Of a stretch of DNA of 64,000 nucleotides, positions 31,079 to 44,007 are shown in pieces (position 1 is the stretch's first letter; each line of letters opens with the position of its first letter). The notes under the pieces are model-generated. The model searched no databases. It had not been told where the DNA came from and saw nothing but the letters and a program-made list of their open reading frames with translations. The stretch comes from Daphnia pulex (taxonomy: Eukaryota > Arthropoda > Branchiopoda > Diplostraca > Daphniidae). The stretch lies in contig NC_060026.1 in NCBI RefSeq assembly GCF_021134715.1, positions 3,224,001-3,288,000 of the forward strand. The letters are read 5' to 3'. Made by a program: the position numbers and the translations under genes.

Positions 31079-31945
31079 CTAGTAACTATTGAGATATGAC
31101 CAACAATTATGAACACAAGATAAATTAGAAATTTCGGCTCTGGTATGTAAAACCTCCCTGTAGTAAACTGGAGAAGCGAAGGTAGTGATGTAACATTCAG
31201 GTGCCTTGGCGGTGTAGTAACTCTGGGCAGTGGAATACTTCGCAACTTCGGTGCAGTAGGTCGAGTGCCATGGTTGTGTAGTGCTTGGAAGCATCGGTAT
31301 TGGAGCGGAGCCTCGGCATGGTAGCTGAGGGCAGCGTGGGTTGTAGTGCAACATGCGAACTCGTCGATGTAGTACTTGGGTGCCTTGATGTATTAGCTAG
31401 GTGTAGCAAGGTGCAGCTTAAGTTGTAGTGAAGTAAACTGGAGCCTCAGTATAGCATTTCGGTCCAACGTAGTACGAAGGAGCAACCGCGTGAAGTAATT
31501 CGGGGCAGAGCAGTACTTGGGCGCTTCGGTGTAGTTTTTGACCGCGTTGTGGCGTAATAAGCTGGAGCCTCGGTGTAGCTAGGAACGGACTAAAAGGCTG
31601 GGGCAGCATACGCAGTGGTGTAGTACTCCGCTGACTTGGTGGTGTAGTACTCCGCTGACTTGGTGGTGTAGTACTCCGCTGACTTGGTGGTGTAGTACTC
31701 CGCTGCCTTGGTGGTGTAGTACTCCGCTGCCTTGGTGGTTTGTTATTCATCATACCCAAGAGACATCGGTACCCCAGTAGTCGATCCAACCATCAAGGAT
31801 ACAACCAACAGCAGCACGACACCATAGTTAACTAGACGGTAGTACGTAATTTGAACATCAATTTTTAATCATAACTGGCATATTAACAAACAAACAAAAT
31901 ATTAAAGTGATACAAAACTCCATGTAAAAAAATAAAATTCACCAT
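31079..31945 (-). pseudogene. Decayed tyrosine-rich (YYTT-repeat) secreted protein gene
   Basis: On the minus strand the first ATG (31945-31943) sits at an exon end before GTGAAT; exon 2 begins at 31831 after CTAG. It encodes a hydrophobic leader (VVLLLVVSLMVGSTTG) that reads only after a frameshift, then an in-frame stop before TTKAAEYY repeats. Further along are TEAPAYYATT, YTEAPKY, YTEAPVYFTTT, KAPKYYIDE and SYYTAKAPECYITTFASPVYY, spread over different frames with several stops. This is the repeat style of cladoceran tyrosine-rich extracellular proteins; the exact function of the parent family is unknown to me. Frameshifts and stops make it a pseudogene. Confidence 0.7.
31614..31733 (-). 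repeat. 24-bp minisatellite, five units, within the pseudogene
   Basis: Five tandem 24-bp units starting at 31614, 31638, 31662, 31686 and 31710, of the type GGTGGTGTAGTACTCCGCTG plus ACTT or CCTT. On the minus strand each encodes TTKSAEYY or TTKAAEYY. Confidence 0.9.
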
Positions 31946-32032
31946 TTGGTTGCGAAACGGTATTACGATGAAGAATGCAGTTAGTGACAAATAGTCCACA
32001 GCAGTTGTTGCCGTGTCGGAGATGCTCACTCG

Positions 32033-32067
32033 ACTGATTTCCGACGCCTTTTCTCTCTCCTTTTATA
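32033..32067 (-). promoter_or_regulatory. TATA box and initiator of the tyrosine-rich pseudogene
   Basis: On the minus strand TATAAAAGGAG (TATA at 32067-32061) is followed about 31 bp later by ATCAGTCGAG, an arthropod TCAGT initiator (32037-32033). Spacing is canonical, so the core promoter looks intact despite the broken coding sequence. Confidence 0.65.
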
Positions 32068-32096
32068 CGACTTTTTCTCACCCTGACCCCTCTCTT

Positions 32097-32215
32097 AAGC
32101 CTTACGGCTATTGTACCTGCTTGATAATGATGCAACACGTGTCGTCCTCACCCAACCTCTCCCCCGTCGCATGACACGTTTTACGTTAAGATCTCCGTGA
32201 CCTTCGAGCGTGAAG
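32097..32215. repeat. Tandem duplicate block, copy 1
   Basis: AGCCTT(A/G)CGGCTATTGTACC, GCTTGATAATGATGCAACACG and a GACCTTC(G/A)AGCGTGA end are shared with 32305-32422, about 208 bp away. Confidence 0.8.
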
Positions 32216-32304
32216 GAAATGAAAACTGGCCTTTCCTTCTTTAGGTTGACGTCGTTAGGGATGGGTCTACAAAAACCGAATATCAAAATGAATACAAAAT
32301 GGCT

Positions 32305-32422
32305 GAGCCTTGCGGCTATTGTACCTGCTTGATAATGATGCAACACGTCCAATTCTCACCCAACCTCTACACCACCGCATTGACAGTTTTACACGTTATG
32401 TTCCCCGCGACCTTCAAGCGTG
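32305..32422. repeat. Tandem duplicate block, copy 2 (abuts palindrome)
   Basis: Second copy of the block; it ends 6 bp before the inner edge of the palindrome's right arm. Confidence 0.8.
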
Positions 32423-32428
32423 ATTTTC

Positions 32429-34905
32429 CGATATTTTTTACTGATACGTGAATAAATCAACCCCAAATTGGACGAGGATCACGAAAACCTGTTTCTTTTG
32501 AGCGTCAAAATGAATATTTATAGAACTCTTAACTAGAACCGGAAGTAAATAAAATGGATATTAATCGAAAATTTAACAAGTGAGCTTTGTCGCTGGAACT
32601 GTTACTATCAGTTATCACCCCAAATTACCTTATAGTAATTGCCAATAAAGTATTTAGAGATGTATAAAGTAACTGAAACTGACTGGGAAATGACCAAAGA
32701 CCATGTTATAGCAATCTAGCATTAAAAATAAGAAATAGTAAAGGAGAAAGTTGAAAACTGACGTTAACGCTCTAACTCGTCGACACACGATTGATTTCAA
32801 GCAACAGAGGTCTCAAAACAAAAGAGCTCAAGACTTACGCCTCATCTACTCACCAAATTACGATCATCCCGTCGTCACCAAGAATCAAGCAACGCACCAC
32901 AAACAGCTAAAGCTTCAATCTGCAGATCTGAAGGTGATAATCGGCGTCAGTCCTTGATCCTTGAAAACAAAAAACAAACAACATTAAGTTACAATCAGTC
33001 AACAATAAGTAACATCAGTGTCAAAGCTTTTATTTCGCCGAAAGCATTCACTTCGTAGTCACCGGGGAATGGCACAGTTTTTAAGTCACCTTGGCAAAAA
33101 TGCAAATGCACAGGGAAAACGAATGGTGGTAAAATATATCAAGGTGGCAAGGCCTTATGGGGATCTTCGTTGGATTATTCGATTGTGGGAGCTGCAACGC
33201 TTTAACGTGTCTACTACGACTTTTCAAAAGTTTCTAGTAGTGCGGGAATCAACTAAATGCTACGCAATCTGATCTATTCATTAAAAATCAAATTCCAAGG
33301 TTTTTAGAAATGGAGTGGATTTGTGGACGGTTAAGTCACTGCTAACTTTTTCTACGCGCAGAGAAAACAAAGTTTGATCAACAACAATATTAAATTTCTC
33401 TGAGATTTGGAGGTTGTGATTTTCACACATACAACGCTTTTAAGCAAATCTAGTTTATAACTTACTCGAAGGAAAAAACGGTCAAATTTGGGCATAAGTT
33501 CGGGAACTTAATGTAAAAAAGATTTTTAATTGCAAAGAAGGATCATTTCGATGTCGATGTTTCTTTTACCCTTGTAATGGGGAGGAGATTTCCGGTTAAT
33601 CTGTAACTGTAGAAGCGCGTTTGGAAAACCAAGGGCAAAACAAACAAAAAAAAAGAAATGAGAGTAACTAAGGCACAAAGAAGAGATGGAAAAAATTCTA
33701 GAAGCCGACAACAATCGACTAAGCAAATAAAGTTTCACTTTTTAAAAAGCCAGAACTACTATTGTGTGATCTAGTAAAACCTTACCATTACCGGGCTAGG
33801 GTAACTCCAGGGAGGTGCTATCCTGCTCACATATCCCATTAGGGCTACGGATTAATAAAGAAGAATATGTGGATACTATTTGTGTAGCCATCGGCATATT
33901 TCTGAAATACACATCAAAATAATGAAGTTCTTTTAAATGCTTTTGGAAGAAAACAGCGACAAATGTTTACCTCTTTTAGTGTCAAGTTGCTTTCAAGTGA
34001 TCAAGAAATACAGCACAGTGTAACAGCAATTTAACTCCACACTGCTGAAGGCACCTAATTCAAAGTCATACATAGTTCAAGTGAAACTGTGTTTAGTTAA
34101 GAAAAGTCTGTATGTTTACCTGTATCTGTATCTCATTCTAACATCTGATAAGTAAAGATGATTTTCACAGTAGAAAGATCAGAAGGATTGATCAGATAGA
34201 TGAAAAACAGTTCAGTCATTAGTTGTAGTATGGTGAGAAAACCTGACATTGTTGAAAGCTCGCAATCTAGAATTCAAATAGAAAAAAGATGTTGGTATAA
34301 ACTAGGCAGGTTCTAGAATCAGTTAAGAACACTAACATTTAATATGGTGTTGTTTTTTCAAAAAACAAAGGGAAAAAAGAAAAAGAAAGCAGCACGAACT
34401 TTCGACATAACAACACAATGCGATTTTAGCGACACCAAACGATACCAAACGGAGTTTATTTACCCAATTACTTTTTTAATTTTTAAATGGGGACGAATTA
34501 AAATGACAGCAAACCTCGAAGAGCTGTTTCATTTATTAAAATAAGGCATGTGACGTTCAATAACTCGCTAATAAAGTGAACAAAATCAACGTAGATCCTC
34601 GCCACATAACTTATTATCCCATTTCGCGACATCAGGAGAAAGTTATCGGGCAGTGGTAAGTTCAAAAGAGAAATGGTTTAAAAAATTGAAGTGATTAATT
34701 AACAACTTTTATTTGTAGTAGTACTGCCATTTACCGTTTCATATACCAAGAATTAGGTTGAAACAAAAACAATTCAAGCGTACCCCATTGCGAATCAGAC
34801 AACATGCACGTTATCATTTCCACAACTAGATTAAAATGAAGTGCGCAATAAACTAAGTTCGAAATATAGCACTCAGCAAATTCCTTTTTTCCAAAATAAA
34901 TTGGT
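32429..34905. other. H2A-proximal 2.5 kb of right arm, no recognised gene
   Basis: Mirror of 21251-23727. Small frames at 32751-32957 and 33018-33272 (+) and 33738-33526 (-) are unchanged between arms; I recognise none of them. Confidence 0.4.
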
Positions 34906-34921
34906 GGCCCTGAAAAGGGCC
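34906..34921 (-). terminator. Histone 3' stem-loop of H2A (right arm)
   Basis: GGCCCTTTTCAGGGCC on the minus strand, followed by ACCA. Confidence 0.95.
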
Positions 34922-34944
34922 GTTTATTAAAAGACGGGAGAAGT

Positions 34945-35325
34945 TTAAGCCTTGGCGGGTTTGTCGGTCTTCTTGGGCAAGAGAACGGCCTGGATGTTGG
35001 GCAAAACACCACCCTGAGCGATGGTGACACCGGAGAGAAGTTTGTTCAACTCTTCGTCGTTGCGGATGGCCAATTGCAAGTGACGAGGGATGATGCGGGT
35101 CTTCTTGTTGTCACGGGCGGCGTTACCGGCCAACTCGAGGACCTCAGCGGCCAAGTACTCCATGACGGCAGCCAAGTAGACGGGGGCACCGGCACCAACA
35201 CGCTCAGCGTACGATCCTTTGCGGAGCATTCGATGGATACGACCGACGGGGAATTGAAGTCCGGCCCTGCTGGAACGAGTCTTTGACTTTCCCTTGACTT
35301 TGCCTCCTTTACCACGACCAGACAT
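34945..35325 (-). CDS. H2A: Histone H2A, right arm
   Basis: 126 residues, identical to the left-arm product at 20831-21211, including the ending [12 protein letters not shown]. Intronless, divergent from H2B across an uninterrupted 320-bp promoter, with its own stem-loop. Confidence 0.98.
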   Translation of the reverse strand: MSGRGKGGKVKGKSKTRSSRAGLQFPVGRIHRMLRKGSYAERVGAGAPVYLAAVMEYLAAEVLELAGNAARDNKKTRIIPRHLQLAIRNDEELNKLLSGVTIAQGGVLPNIQAVLLPKKTDKPAKA

Positions 35326-35645
35326 GTTAGGATTGAGAGTAGATAAAACGCGGTTCCTAAAATCAAGGAACGAGTGATGAATACAATTTGAAAAATCGAC
35401 GTTTATATAGGGACTTGAAGTTGGATTCAGAATACAATTTTGGTAGCCAATAGTAAATCTTCACTTGCCTCGAAATTCTTTCCCTTTTCTATAGCTCCGC
35501 CCCTGAGTGAACACCTACGTGATACACGCAAGTCTCTGGAGACGAGAGTTTTGGCTACCATCAAGTAGTGAAGGGGAGCCGATATCAGTATAAAGAAGAA
35601 ATTCGGACAAGCGGACTTCACTTTCTGAGATTTCCAAGTCCAAGA
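35326..35645. promoter_or_regulatory. Intact divergent H2A/H2B promoter, right arm
   Basis: TATATAAA for H2A on the minus strand (35409-35402) and TATAAAG for H2B on the plus strand (35589-35595). The 12 bp duplicated by the left-arm retrotransposon are at 35612-35623 (CGGACTTCACTT), 23-34 bp after the H2B TATA. They include a TTCACTT initiator-like site with A at 35620, the expected H2B transcription start. Confidence 0.85.
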
Positions 35646-36017
35646 ATGCCCCCTAAAGTAAGCGGTAAAGCTGCGAAGAAGGCCGGCAAGGCCCAGAAGA
35701 ACATCGCCAAGGGCGACAAGAAGAAGAAGCGCAAGAGGAAGGAGAGCTACGCCATTTACATCTACAAAGTGTTGAAGCAGGTCCACCCCGACACTGGCAT
35801 CTCCTCCAAAGCCATGACCATCATGAACAGCTTCGTCAACGACATTTTCGAGCGCATCGCTGGAGAGTCGTCCCGTCTCGCCCACTACAACAAGCGGTCG
35901 ACCATCACCAGCCGGGAAATCCAGACGGCCGTCCGTCTGCTCTTGCCCGGTGAGTTGGCCAAGCACGCCGTGTCTGAAGGCACCAAGGCAGTGACCAAGT
36001 ACACCAGCACCAAGTAG
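35646..36017 (+). CDS. H2B: Histone H2B, right arm
   Basis: 123 residues, same product as the left-arm copy, [17 protein letters not shown] to [10 protein letters not shown]. The frame is open upstream into the promoter, but the ATG at 35646 gives the conserved start and lies downstream of the TATA box and predicted start site. This is the copy with a normal promoter. Confidence 0.97.
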   Translation: MPPKVSGKAAKKAGKAQKNIAKGDKKKKRKRKESYAIYIYKVLKQVHPDTGISSKAMTIMNSFVNDIFERIAGESSRLAHYNKRSTITSREIQTAVRLLLPGELAKHAVSEGTKAVTKYTSTK

Positions 36018-36049
36018 AGTGATCCTCTTGTTCTCTCTACAAACCAAAC

Positions 36050-36065
36050 GGCCCTTTTCAGGGCC
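36050..36065 (+). terminator. Histone 3' stem-loop of H2B (right arm)
   Basis: GGCCCTTTTCAGGGCC followed by ACCA. Confidence 0.95.
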
Positions 36066-36642
36066 ACCAAATTTTAAAGAAAGGAAAAACATCTAACTAC
36101 TTTTGACATTTATTATCTAATCGAGTTCTAAACTGAACCCATATTGTTGATTAGTGCGACGGAACGTTAGGAAATACTGTGATCAAGAGCTTTTCTCTAT
36201 CTTTCTGCTGAATTTTAAGTTTGGCAGATCCGGTTCAATGCGTTGATTTTACATATTCATTTGATTTAGAAAATGATTGATATTAAAATTTATCTCCGTT
36301 AGCAACTCCTTCTACATACTAAGGAACTAAGGAAGATTTTTGTTAAATATGAAAGTTAAAAATAAAAATACTGCGTAAAATCTGAGAAAACAATATCAAT
36401 AACATAACAGCATCTCGATATTTTTCGATCGAGTTATTTGGATTAACATAGTTTCAGATCACAAGATCCTTTAGGACGCATTGCTCCAACACCTGCTATG
36501 TCAATCAAATCTTTCAAAGATGAAATAAAAGAATGATGCTTATTAATTCAAAATTCAAGGATTTTGTTCTTGTAGCAGCATAAAGTCGACAAGAATATGG
36601 TTTAAAAAGTGGTTAAGAAATCTTTTTCTTTAAGTAAATGGT
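36066..36642. other. Spacer between H2B and H4, right arm
   Basis: Mirror of 13634-14210; no H1 gene or other ORF seen. Confidence 0.6.
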
Positions 36643-36658
36643 GGCCCTGAAAAGGGCC
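36643..36658 (-). terminator. Histone 3' stem-loop of H4 (right arm)
   Basis: GGCCCTTTTCAGGGCC on the minus strand. Confidence 0.95.
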
Positions 36659-36702
36659 GATTGGATTGAGTCAGGAGTTAAAATAATAAATCGGAATCAA
36701 AT

Positions 36703-37719
<1,017 letters not shown>

Positions 37720-37748
37720 GCGACCTTTTCCCTTTTGACTTACCAATC

Positions 37749-37764
37749 GGCCCTTTTCAGGGCC
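37749..37764 (+). terminator. Histone 3' stem-loop of H3 (right arm)
   Basis: GGCCCTTTTCAGGGCC followed by ACCA; the palindrome ends 6 bp beyond. Confidence 0.95.
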
Positions 37765-37770
37765 ACCATT

Positions 37771-38569
37771 AGTTGCTTGAAAAGATTTTTCCTGCCAGAC
37801 ATTTCAATATCTTGGATTAAACTAGATCAGTATTGTTTAATTACCAACTTCTTTCTAATTTTCTGGAAATTAATAGTTGTATAAATTTCTTTCATCCAAG
37901 GTTGAATTTTAGAATAATTAGTTAGTTGCTATAAGAAGTGTAACGTTATATAAGACCTAAAACTAATTTAATTAAAAGTAACCCAGTAACATGATTTGGT
38001 CGACTTCTGTTGGGTTCGTCATTTTCAGTTAAAGTACGGATTTCGATAATTACTTATGTAAATAAACGTGTAGGTATGACCGAAAAAGAGGGGCTTACGA
38101 AAGAGGTTAAGTATATCAAGGATTTTTCGACATTACTTATTCTAGAAATTTACAGCAGTTTTTAGTTTGACAAGTTTAAGTTGACCTTCTAGAGCCATAA
38201 AAGCCTACAAGCCACAATCTCACTAAACACCAGAATAACAGATAATTTCGTTACCTTTTATATACTCTGCTAAATATAATAAGACGAAGTTGACTTGTTG
38301 ATGAGAGTGACGAAGAGAAGGTGCTAGCGTCAACCTACTAACTAAATATTATGACGAAATTGTTGCTAGTCCATTTCACAGCAGACTGCAGACGACGTTT
38401 GTTCCAATTCATTTCAACCGAAGCCAACGTAAACAATATTTTCAGTTCGTGCCGGTATGCAATATAAAAATATAAAATATTTTTGGTTATTTAAATTATA
38501 CATTTTTTACGTAGATATCTCGCTTTCATAATGTTCTTCAATCTTGGGTTTTTCACGTAAACCTACAGA
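37771..38569. other. Intergenic between histone palindrome and parkin
   Basis: AT-rich unique sequence; presumably holds the parkin promoter. No ORF or repeat recognised. Confidence 0.4.
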
Positions 38570-40403
38570 ATGATTAAATGGCTGTTGTCGCTCATACGTT
38601 CATTATTGAACAGAATTTTGAGATTTTTTTGGCCCAGTGATTCAAGTGAATTTACCCTGCCTGTTCACATAAAAGCTGCAGGAGGTAAAACATTTCTTAT
38701 CGAAATGAGTCGAGATTGGGATGTAGCTCGGATCAAGAAATTTATAGCCCCTAAAGTTGGTCTGAAAGTTGAAGATATCAGCATTATTTTGGCTGGCAAA
38801 AGTCTTGCTGATGACTTGTTACTAGAGGTTTGTTAATTTCTTATATTGCTTTTGTTGATATTCTAAGTTTAATTTACCCAACAAATTTTTAGGAGTGTGA
38901 TCTTGGTCATAATAGTATTCTAAATGCTGTTAAACTTAAAGTCATAAAAAAAACTGATGCAACTTCTTCCGAAGACAAAAATAGGAGAAATACACCATTT
39001 CATCAAGACAAGCCTCTTTGTGAAACATTGCTCGACTTGCAGTTAACTGAAGAGGAACAGAAATTGTTGCACAAATCTCTGGGTACGTCTGCAAATAGTT
39101 TTCCAAATCATTTTATGAATTCTGACAACTTCCTCGTTTTTAGCTTGTAGTTCTCCAGAGTATAAGCAAAAGAAAGCTCAGTTTTATGTTTACTGTGAAT
39201 TTCCATGCAAATCAATACAAAGTGGTAAACTTCGAGTTCGATGTAGCCTTTGCAAAGCTGGTGCCTTCACCGTGGACCGAGATCCTTGCTGCTGGGATGA
39301 TGTTTTACGACCGGAGCAAGTTAGTGGTACTTGTCAGATGGAAGATTGTGATCATTCGTGGGCCGAATTCTACTTCAAGTGCGCACATCACCCTTCACGA
39401 GGAGAGACTGACTCAACTCTTCCTCTGAATCTCGTCAAATCAAACTTCAAACAGGTTCAGTGCCTGGCCTGCATGGATATTAGGTAGCAATCGTTTTAAA
39501 GTTAAGATAGAATTCAGTAACTTGGCAACTTATTTTAATATCCCACTTTAGTGATCCTGTTTTGGTATTTCAATGTACCAACTCTCATGTGATATGTTTG
39601 GAGTGCTTCCAGCAATACTGTATGTCTCGATTGAACGAAAGGAGGTTTGTCTTCGATCCCAATATCGGTTATACCCTGCCTTGTCCAGCTGGATGTGAGA
39701 ACTCATTGATCGACGGAACCCAGCACTTTAAAATTCTAGGAAATGAGCAGTACCAACGACTCCTGCACTTTGGAGCAGAGGAATATGTTATGTCGACAGG
39801 TGGTGTGCTTTGTCCACAACCTGGCTGTGGAATGGGCTTACTTGCGGACCCTTCTTGTCGCCGAATTCAATGCACAGGGGGATGTGAGGTAAGCATATTC
39901 TCATAAATATAACCTTGTTAAAAAATGTCTAAATGTTTTTCGCAACTCAGTTCGTGTTCTGCCGCGATTGCCTACAAGGCTATCACATCGACGAGTGTCA
40001 GACAAATGGAGAAAACAACTTTCAATCCATGTTGACAACCACCGAGTACGTTGTAGATCCCGGACGAGCTGCTCAGGTTTCTCTAATATCCACATTTGAG
40101 CTTGATTCTAGATTAAATGAGTAACATGAAATTATTTACTTAGGCGAGGTGGGATGCAGACAGTCGCGTTACCATACGTGTTACTTCAAAACCTTGCCCA
40201 AAGTGCCGAACGCCAACCGAGCGAGATGGTAAATTAAATTATGATCTGGGATTATTTCTCTAACGGTGTAGCTAATTTCTTGTTTGTTCACAGGAGGTTG
40301 TATGCACATGATCTGTACTCGACAACAGTGTGGATTTCATTGGTGCTGGGTTTGTCAAACGGAGTGGACAAGAGAGTGCATGGGAAGTCACTGGTTCGGA
40401 TAA
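38570..40403 (+). CDS. park: Parkin, RING-between-RING E3 ubiquitin ligase
   Basis: Seven exons (38570-38827, 38893-39082, 39144-39483, 39552-39888, 39951-40076, 40144-40228, 40294-40403) join to 481 residues. Order: a hydrophobic N-terminal stretch ([20 protein letters not shown]), ubiquitin-like domain ([20 protein letters not shown]), RING0 ([17 protein letters not shown]), RING1 ([20 protein letters not shown]), in-between-RING ([12 protein letters not shown]) and RING2 with [19 protein letters not shown], whose last Cys in GGCMHM is the catalytic thioester residue. The end MGSHWFG matches the human MGDHWFDV region. Parkin ubiquitinates outer-membrane proteins of damaged mitochondria downstream of PINK1. 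Human parkin is 465 residues; the extra N-terminus is also known in Drosophila. Confidence 0.96.
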
Positions 40404-40906
40404 GACAACCTTTCCGCTTTCTTTATCAACCCTTTTATAAAGTACCGTGGTTCCTTGGTGTCGGGTAGTATAAGGGTGGAGAGTGTACATTTCTTTACGC
40501 TATACTAGTCAAGAAATTGATGACATTTGGTTCCTATAATAATCTAGACAAATCTGTTAATTGAAAATTGAAATGAATCATTTATCCGAAATATTCAAAT
40601 GCTGTTCTAGGGAAGTCTTAAGAAGCCTTTAATTTTCCAACTGTCACAATCAAAATATTGCAAACATCCCGTGTTTCACCGATTGAAGGCCTAGACAAGA
40701 TTTGTGTAATCGGCAGTCGAGGTATAGGGAATGATAAATACCCATATGTATAGCCAATGAAAATAAAGCCAGAAGATTCCCACTAGAAATAAATTTTTCA
40801 AGATTTTAAGCCTTTACAAGACGGTGATGAAATTGAATCCTTTTTCCCAATGAACAGAATGTTGAAGTCTCTGGCAAGTGAAAAAAAAGTCTCATTTCTA
40901 CTGCAA
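40404..40906. other. Convergent 3' region of parkin and SEC63
   Basis: 503 bp between the stop codons of two convergent genes, containing both 3' UTRs. AATAAA-type motifs occur around 40760 and 40788. No other feature seen. Confidence 0.4.
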
Positions 40907-43900
40907 TCAGTCCTTGCCACTCTCTTCGTCATCATCATCGGTAGCAAATTCAGATTCGGAGCCTCCAGAGTTCTTATCTTCTTCATCCTCATCATCGGAA
41001 ATATCCCATTGTGGATGCTCAGTAGGAATCTCCTCTGCTTCTTTAACGTCCATCTGTGAATTAAAATTTTAATCAATCAATAACCTATTTAGCAAAATTA
41101 AAATAATTAGCCGGAATATACCTTGATATCCTTCATTTGATCAAAACCAAAATATGAATCGGAGCGTAAACACACGGCGAACGTGTAGAATCCCGGCTTG
41201 AACGGAGCTGTGAATTTGAGTTGGATTTCTTCGTGCTCTACTAGATTGGTAATGTGATAGGGGGCGGTCAGAAGCATTTGTTGTTTCCGGTCCGTAATAT
41301 AAGCCCACCAATATTCTTGTTTGTCTTCGGGATAGAACGGGCAGTACACCGAGTGCGAAAACTGACTTTTACCCTCCAGCAGCCTCTGGCGACGCATTGC
41401 AACATCACTCTGTAGCTTTTCTAATTGATCGTCGTCTTTCTCGGGCAAAGAACCATCATTGTTGGCTGCTTCCGCCTCGCCGTCGTCAGATTCGTCCAAT
41501 TCAACTTCGTCCTCGGCTTCAACTTCACTACAACTTTCGGATTCTTCTTCCTTTGTCTTGTTAGCTGTTTTACTTGATGCTGCTGCAGTCTTCTTCTTAT
41601 CTTCTACTTCCTTCTTTATTGGCTTTTTGCTGCCTTTTTTATTAGTAGCTCTCTTGCCTTTGTTTTTCTGCCACGGTAGTGACTTCTTTTTGGGTTCCTG
41701 TTTTTCTTCTTCTTCCGCTATCACTTCACCGTTCTCGAAAACTTCATTTGTTGTTTCCTTCTCGTTAGCGAACAGAACGCTCAAATCTCTCCTTGCCAAG
41801 GCGATCGTAACCTGATTTAAAAGAATGAGTTCTCCGACCGTTGAAACTATTTTGTAAAAATTCATCTTACCGTGACGATAGCGCCAGCTGTGTACTTTGT
41901 GGTGGATTCGTCATCCACTACTTCATATTTAATATTCATATCCACATAAGGCATTCCTCCCAGAGCGAGAACCAAATCATTGTATTGATTGTCGTCAAGA
42001 TGACGTAAGCACTCGCGTCTATCTTCGTCCTTCAGTCGGGCTAGCTGTTCCAGCGAGCGGATCTGTTGCGACACAATGGCTCGTTAAAAAAACCATCTAA
42101 CTTTTCAGCTTGATTAACACACAAAAATAATTACCTGATATCGCTTGCTGGAAAAGTACTTGAGATTTTCGTCGGTGATGTGAGGCAATTGCATGAGAGG
42201 ACTCTTGCATTCCCAAAGTCCTTGAACGACCATGGCCGAAAGTTTCATACAACCTTCCAATGTGACCAGAGACGGCATGCGGCTCAGCCGCCCTGCATGG
42301 GCCAACATGATGAGTTGAGATACGCACACAACCATTTCTTGAATTAACGCGGGGCACTTCTTGATCTGTTGAAGAATGAATGTTCAAAGAAAATTTCTAT
42401 GCGGTGTTTGAAATTAAAAAAAAAAAAATGCATACCACAGCACAGCGATCCTCTTCCAACGTCGACTGCGGCAGATCTAGTCGGGTTAAGTGAGCGTGTA
42501 AAAGAGCGCGAGCTTTGATGGAATACAGGAAACACAGCGGCCGTTCTTTATTCTTTTCATTGAGCTGAGGTAGTCGCTTCATCAGTTGGGGCACTTCGGT
42601 ATTGTCACTGCGACGTTCTTGTATTTCTGGATTGTTGCGTCTGTGGAACTCGGCTGATGCACCGAGGATCATCAACACTCGCTTGATTGCCATGTGCGGA
42701 GTCTTGTGGAAAAAGTAGTAGTACATCTGTGTCGTATCAAGCAGCACTTGTTCTCCCGAATATCGAATCGAACGATACCACCACGTCCCAACGCTCACGG
42801 GTAAAGCAACCATGAACAGCAAAGCGTACAGCCCTAAAACCCAAATCGAGTTTTCTTTCTCTACAATCCATGACGGTAGAGCGATGCCAAAACTAATGGC
42901 TTCAGGTCCATCTGGATTGCCGTACATTTCCCAGTTTCTTCGTGCTGTTTCATCCGTCAAAGCCTTCGAAGCAAAACGAGAAGATTAATACTGATAATTT
43001 GTTGCAAAACTAGTACTCCTTAATACCTGGTAAGCTCTTGTAATTTTCATAAAGGTTTTTTCATCACCAGTCTTCTTGTCAGGATGGTAAATGACAGAAA
43101 GCTTGCGGTAAGCACTCTTGACAACTGCCGCGGAAGCGCCAACTTCCACTTGCAGGATTTCATAAGGATCAAATTTGGCAAACTCATAGTCATATTGAGT
43201 TGTTTTATAAGCAACATAACAGAAGAGCACCCATCCTAGGATGATGGCTAATTTTCTATAAGGAAAATAATGAACATATTAGTCAATTAATACTCTGTAA
43301 AGGAAGATAACTTAAGATAACACACAGGTGGCTTTTTTTTAGTTAGGTAAAAAAAGTTGATTCTTGAATTACTGCGGCTAGCTTTTACTAGCTTATCAAT
43401 TCATCATCATTAACTCGTTATGAGAGAACTTCACAGAAATACAAAAAAACTAGAATGTGTGATTGAGTAATTGATGATGTGCGATGATGAATGGTTGAAT
43501 ATTAGCCAGTAATGGAATTAAGCTTAAGTACGTAATTCCAATATGGTAAAATGTTAAACAGTTAACTTACATCAGAAGTTGTTTAATTATGTCTCCAGGA
43601 TCCTTCCGTTCTAGCCTTGCCCATTTGTTCTTGCAAGGCTGAAATGTACTTAGCTGTTCTAAGTTGAGTTTTTCTAGGAAAAAAAAGGAAACGAGAGAAA
43701 TGACAATTAATAAAATTCCACAGATGTTGTGACCGTTCACCGGCTAAAGTTCGTTGACCCGGTGGACAATAAAAAAACAACGGTACTAGGAAATATAATA
43801 CGAAGAACGTCACAACTACGTCAAGCTTTTCACATAATTTTGACATTGAATTATCTTTATTAATTTAAATAAATAATACTAACTTTCTTCCTTCGGCTTG

Positions 43901-44007
43901 ATTAAGCAATAATATGTGCAGGGAATCAATATGAGCGCCAAAAAAGAGAGAAGGAAATAGACGAAAGTCGAACCACTCTCATCATACTGAAATTTTTGTC
44001 CGCCCAT
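40907..44007 (-). CDS. SEC63: SEC63, ER translocon J-domain protein
   Basis: Eight exons on the minus strand (44007-43884, 43673-43571, 43255-43027, 42963-42436, 42365-42135, 42062-41871, 41811-41122, 41053-40907) join to 747 residues; human SEC63 is 760. MGGQKFQYDESGSTFVYFLL starts the first membrane segment; a second (LAIILGWVLFCYVAYK) precedes the lumenal J domain with the HPD motif in VIYHPDKKTGDEKTFMKI. FGIALPSWIVEKENSIW leads to the third membrane helix. Two Brl (SEC63-type) regions follow, split by a lysine/acidic-rich insert, then WWAYITDRKQQMLL and LRSDSYFGFDQMKDIK, and an acidic tail (DDDDEESGKD). SEC63 recruits BiP to the SEC61 channel for post-translational import. Confidence 0.95.
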
